From contig CAVVMR010000001.1 in NCBI GenBank assembly GCA_963749515.1, positions 1 through 64,000 on the forward strand: a DNA stretch of 64,000 nt. Direction: 5' to 3'. Of this stretch, positions 61,582 through 64,000 are shown piece after piece. Position 1 is the first letter of the stretch, and the number at the start of each line of letters is the position of its first letter. The DNA is from Gaiellasilicea sp963749515 (lineage in GTDB: Bacteria; Actinomycetota; Thermoleophilia; Gaiellales; Gaiellaceae). Both the position numbers and the translations under genes were made by a program. The notes beneath the pieces are model-generated. The model did not search any database. It was not told the origin of the DNA and saw only the letters and a program-made list of their open reading frames with translations.

Positions 61582-62568
61582 TCACGCGGTGCGCACGCGC
61601 GGGTCGAGGACCACGTAGAGCAGGTCCATGATCAGGTTCGCCACCAGGACGCAGCAGGCCAGGACGAGCAGCAGCGCCTGGGTCAGCGGATAGTCGGAGC
61701 CGAGCGCGGCCTGCTGGAGCGTCAAGCCCACGCCCGGGTAGCTGAAGACGAACTCGATGAAGACGAGGCCCCCGACCGCGGCGCCAAACTGCGATGCGAA
61801 CCCGGTGAGCGGCGGCAGGATCGCGTTGCGCCCGGCGTACATCGTCATCACGCGGCGGTCCTTCAGGCCCTTCGCGTGCGCCATGCCGACGTAGTCCTCC
61901 TCGACGGTGTTGATCATCACGTTGCGCATGTTCAGGAGCCAGCCGCCCGCGAAGACGGCGACGATGATCAGCGAGGGGAGCGCGCCGTGGGCGATCGCGC
62001 TGCGGATGAAGGGCCAGTTGAAGCCGGGCTGGACATCGAGGTCGTACGCGTGCTGGATCGGGAACCAGCCCCACTTCAGCCCGAGGAAGTAGACGGCGAG
62101 CAGCGCGGTGAAGAAGGCGGGAAACGCGCCGAGCGAGATCAACGCCGGCGTGACGAGGTTGTCGACGAGCCCGCCTCGGCGCCACGCGGCGACCATCCCG
62201 AGGAGAGTGCCGAGGACAAAGGCGATCATGAAGCCCACGCCGACGAGCGCCACGGAGTAGGGGAGCGTTCGCGCCACGACGTCGGAGACGGGCGTCGGGA
62301 AGTTCGACGTCGAGACGCCGAAGTCCCCGGTGAAGACCTGTCCGAGGTAGGTCCAGTACGCCTGGAAGAACGGCTCCTCCTGGACGTTCAGGTACGACCG
62401 GAGGTTCTCCACCATGTTCGGGTTCGCGGCGAGCTGCGCGGGCGAGAGCCGTGACATCAGCCCGTCGAGCGGCGATCCGGGCATCAGGCGAGGCAGCACG
62501 AAGTTGAGGGTGATCGCACCCCACAGTGCGATCGCGTAGAAGCCGAGACGACGGAGAATGAAGCGCAT
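61582..62568 (-). CDS. Opp/Dpp-type ABC transporter permease (OppB-like)
   Basis: 328 aa from ATG 62568. N-terminal FILRRLGFYAIALWGAITLN, FVLPRLMPGSPLD, coupling loop MAHAKGLKDRRVMTMYAGRNA, C-terminal DLLYVVLDPRVRT. The large periplasmic loop before the second helix is longer than in peptide DppB, a feature often seen in the oligosaccharide-type members (weak evidence). Confidence 0.9.
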   Translation of the reverse strand: MRFILRRLGFYAIALWGAITLNFVLPRLMPGSPLDGLMSRLSPAQLAANPNMVENLRSYLNVQEEPFFQAYWTYLGQVFTGDFGVSTSNFPTPVSDVVARTLPYSVALVGVGFMIAFVLGTLLGMVAAWRRGGLVDNLVTPALISLGAFPAFFTALLAVYFLGLKWGWFPIQHAYDLDVQPGFNWPFIRSAIAHGALPSLIIVAVFAGGWLLNMRNVMINTVEEDYVGMAHAKGLKDRRVMTMYAGRNAILPPLTGFASQFGAAVGGLVFIEFVFSYPGVGLTLQQAALGSDYPLTQALLLVLACCVLVANLIMDLLYVVLDPRVRTA

Positions 62569-62594
62569 AGCCGGATTGTCCCCTTGGGTGCCGC

Positions 62595-62621
62595 TGGGCG
62601 GGGCGGAGAGTGCCCCGCCCA
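62595..62621 (-). terminator. Hairpin between receptor and permease genes
   Basis: Perfect 9-bp stem TGGGCGGGG/CCCCGCCCA with a 9-nt loop and no T-run, 19 nt after the receptor stop on the minus strand. Likely lowers expression of the downstream permease genes relative to the receptor. Confidence 0.6.
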
Positions 62622-62639
62622 ACGGCTGGTGGGAGGGAC

Positions 62640-64000
62640 CTACGAGATGGGGCTCTTCTGTGCCACGCCGCCCTGGCAAATACGAGTCAGCGTGACGGCG
62701 TTGTCCGGATAGCTGTTGAAGATCGGACGCGCATACCGGTTGTTCGGGGTCGGGAAGCAGTGGAAGTACTTCGTGCTGTAAGTCGACCACTGCGTGCCCA
62801 CGAAGAGCGGGATGATCGGCAGCTCCTTCAGCCAGAGCTTCTGGACCTGCGTCGCGATCTTCTTCTGGGCGTTGACGTCGAGCGTCCCCTTCCACTTGTC
62901 GAGCAGGGTTGTCGCCTGCGCGTGCTGGTAGTGGGCGAAGTTGCCGGTGTTGACGGCGTCCTCACCGGAGGGGACGTACGTGTTCTTGTGCATGTTGTTG
63001 AAGAAGTACCCGTACGGCGAACCGGTCGCCGCGGTCTGCCAGAGCAGCGTCACGAACTTCGTGCTCGTTGCGTTCGGGTACCACGAGCCCCAGTCCGGCT
63101 CGAGCTTGACGCTCGCGTCGATGCCGACGGCCTGGAGGTTCTTGGAGATGATCTGGAGTGAGGCAACCCAGTCCGACCAGCCCGAGATCACGTGGATCTG
63201 GAACGAGACGGGATTGCCCTTCGGGTCGAGCAGCTTGTCGCCGTCGTACTTGAAGCCGTTGTCGGTGAACATCTTCCTGGCCGCGGCCGGGTTGTAGGTC
63301 GCGAGGCGCTTCGCCTCGGCCTTGACCGCCGGATCCGTCAGCCACGTCGGGAAGAGGTAGTTCAGCCCGACAGCGTCGACGGGCGGCGAATAGCCGTACT
63401 GGCCGAGCTTCCACACCTTGACGCGGTCGATCGCCATGCTGACCGCCTTGCGGTAGGCCGGCAGGCTGTACGGGTACTGCTCGGTGTCGAACATCAGCGA
63501 CTGCGCATACGCGGTGTTGTCGTAGAACGCGTGGAAGTGCAGCGGGTCCTTCGCGATGTACGCCTTCTCGACGTTGGGGACGAAGTTGTGCGTCCAGTCG
63601 GCCTGGCCGCTGCGGATCTGGAGCAGCGCCGCGTCGTTCGAGGTCGCCTGGATGTACTGGACGCACGGGATCTTCGGCATGCCCGCCTGCCAGTAGTTCG
63701 GGTTCTTGTTCAGCACGTAGGACTGGCTGCTGAACTTCGCAACCTGGGTGAACGGCCCCGAGCCGACCGGGTTCGGGTTCAGGAACTTGTTGATGTCCGC
63801 GACCTTCGAGAACACGTGCTTGGGCACGATGAAGACGGCGTTCAGGTTGACGGCAACGAACTGCGAGTCCTTGGTCTTCAGCGCGATGACGACCTGGTTG
63901 GCGCCCTTCTGCCTGATCGAGGCGATGTTCGTCCCCTCGCGGTAGGCGCCGATCATGTCCATCGTCTTGTCCTGCTTGCCTGCCGTGAGGCTGTACACGA
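62640..64000 (-). CDS. Opp/Dpp-type substrate-binding protein, N-terminus beyond window
   Basis: About 453 C-terminal residues of a family 5 SBP. FIVPKHVFSKVADINKFLNPN, PVGSGPFTQVAKFSSQSYVL, LPAYRKAVSMAIDRVKV and the C-terminal IIPLFVGTQWSTYS are typical. It is rich in aromatic residues (Trp, Tyr, Phe) in the binding region, more like cellobiose or xylo-oligosaccharide SBPs than peptide SBPs; this is suggestive only. The signal peptide lies outside the window. Confidence 0.9.
   Translation of the reverse strand, partial: VYSLTAGKQDKTMDMIGAYREGTNIASIRQKGANQVVIALKTKDSQFVAVNLNAVFIVPKHVFSKVADINKFLNPNPVGSGPFTQVAKFSSQSYVLNKNPNYWQAGMPKIPCVQYIQATSNDAALLQIRSGQADWTHNFVPNVEKAYIAKDPLHFHAFYDNTAYAQSLMFDTEQYPYSLPAYRKAVSMAIDRVKVWKLGQYGYSPPVDAVGLNYLFPTWLTDPAVKAEAKRLATYNPAAARKMFTDNGFKYDGDKLLDPKGNPVSFQIHVISGWSDWVASLQIISKNLQAVGIDASVKLEPDWGSWYPNATSTKFVTLLWQTAATGSPYGYFFNNMHKNTYVPSGEDAVNTGNFAHYQHAQATTLLDKWKGTLDVNAQKKIATQVQKLWLKELPIIPLFVGTQWSTYSTKYFHCFPTPNNRYARPIFNSYPDNAVTLTRICQGGVAQKSPIS

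Overview
The window is high-GC DNA with frequent GTG/TTG starts, many 4-nt ATGA/GTGA overlaps and an actinobacterial gene set: a MarP-type membrane protease, a TopA with tandem C-terminal repeats and no zinc fingers, LuxR regulators and Liv/Opp transport operons. It looks like chromosome of an actinobacterium, possibly a deep-branching class such as Thermoleophilia (inference; no rRNA is present to settle it). Many single genes have a TANNNT-like hexamer 6-8 nt before the start codon, as expected for leaderless mRNAs. No phage, insertion sequence, integrase or CRISPR array was seen. The only RNA gene recognised is a tRNA-Asp cut by the left edge.

Layout. 0-7.4 kb: tRNA-Asp, MarP-like protease, a fused homocysteine methyltransferase/MTHFR with two altered key residues, an intergenic region with plus-strand terminators, an SDR, a 165-bp palindrome, an M55 aminopeptidase, a nucleotidyltransferase-fold protein, a phosphoesterase and a bicupin. 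7.4-15 kb: branched-chain amino acid type ABC operon (a broken SBP, an intact SBP, LivH, LivM, LivG, LivF) ending in a class V aminotransferase. 15-21.8 kb: TPR protein, XRE regulator plus DUF2339 membrane protein, PPOX protein, DDAH-like hydrolase, ankyrin protein, VOC protein, HTH-only LuxR protein. 21.9-25.8 kb: a LuxR/MalT-type ATPase regulator and a membrane HD-GYP protein, both broken by several frameshifts. 26-28.4 kb: LuxR HTH protein, frameshifted NlpC/P60 protein, ArsR-SRPBCC pair with twin operators, divergent ClpP.

28.4-34.7 kb: complete dipeptide-type ABC operon (SBP, DppB, DppC, DppD, DppF) on the minus strand, followed by two small unknown genes. 34.8-41 kb: housekeeping genes: principal-type sigma factor, TopA, divergent PlsC, a 5'-3' exonuclease and an HDAC-family deacetylase. 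41-45.8 kb: NarL-type response regulator, divergent sensor kinase, secreted protein, second PAS-GAF kinase, MscL. 45.8-51 kb: secreted beta-propeller protein, PEP carboxylase, fibronectin-III protein. 51-56.5 kb: LuxR-TPR regulator followed by alpha/beta hydrolase, FAD oxidase, methyltransferase and SRPBCC genes, a small tailoring-enzyme-like operon. 56.5-64 kb: second Opp/Dpp-type ABC operon leading into a sugar-phosphate isomerase-like protein and a Gfo/Idh/MocA dehydrogenase, which points to a sugar or oligosaccharide substrate; its SBP runs off the right edge.

I see no clearly new defence or mobile system. The best candidates for follow-up are the doubly substituted methionine-synthesis fusion, the palindrome shared by two divergent genes, the unassigned transcripts implied by the 3.1-3.5 kb terminators, the ArsR operators facing clpP, the XRE-DUF2339 unit and the LuxR-controlled tailoring cluster. 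Several frameshifts could be real decay or assembly error; reads are needed to tell.
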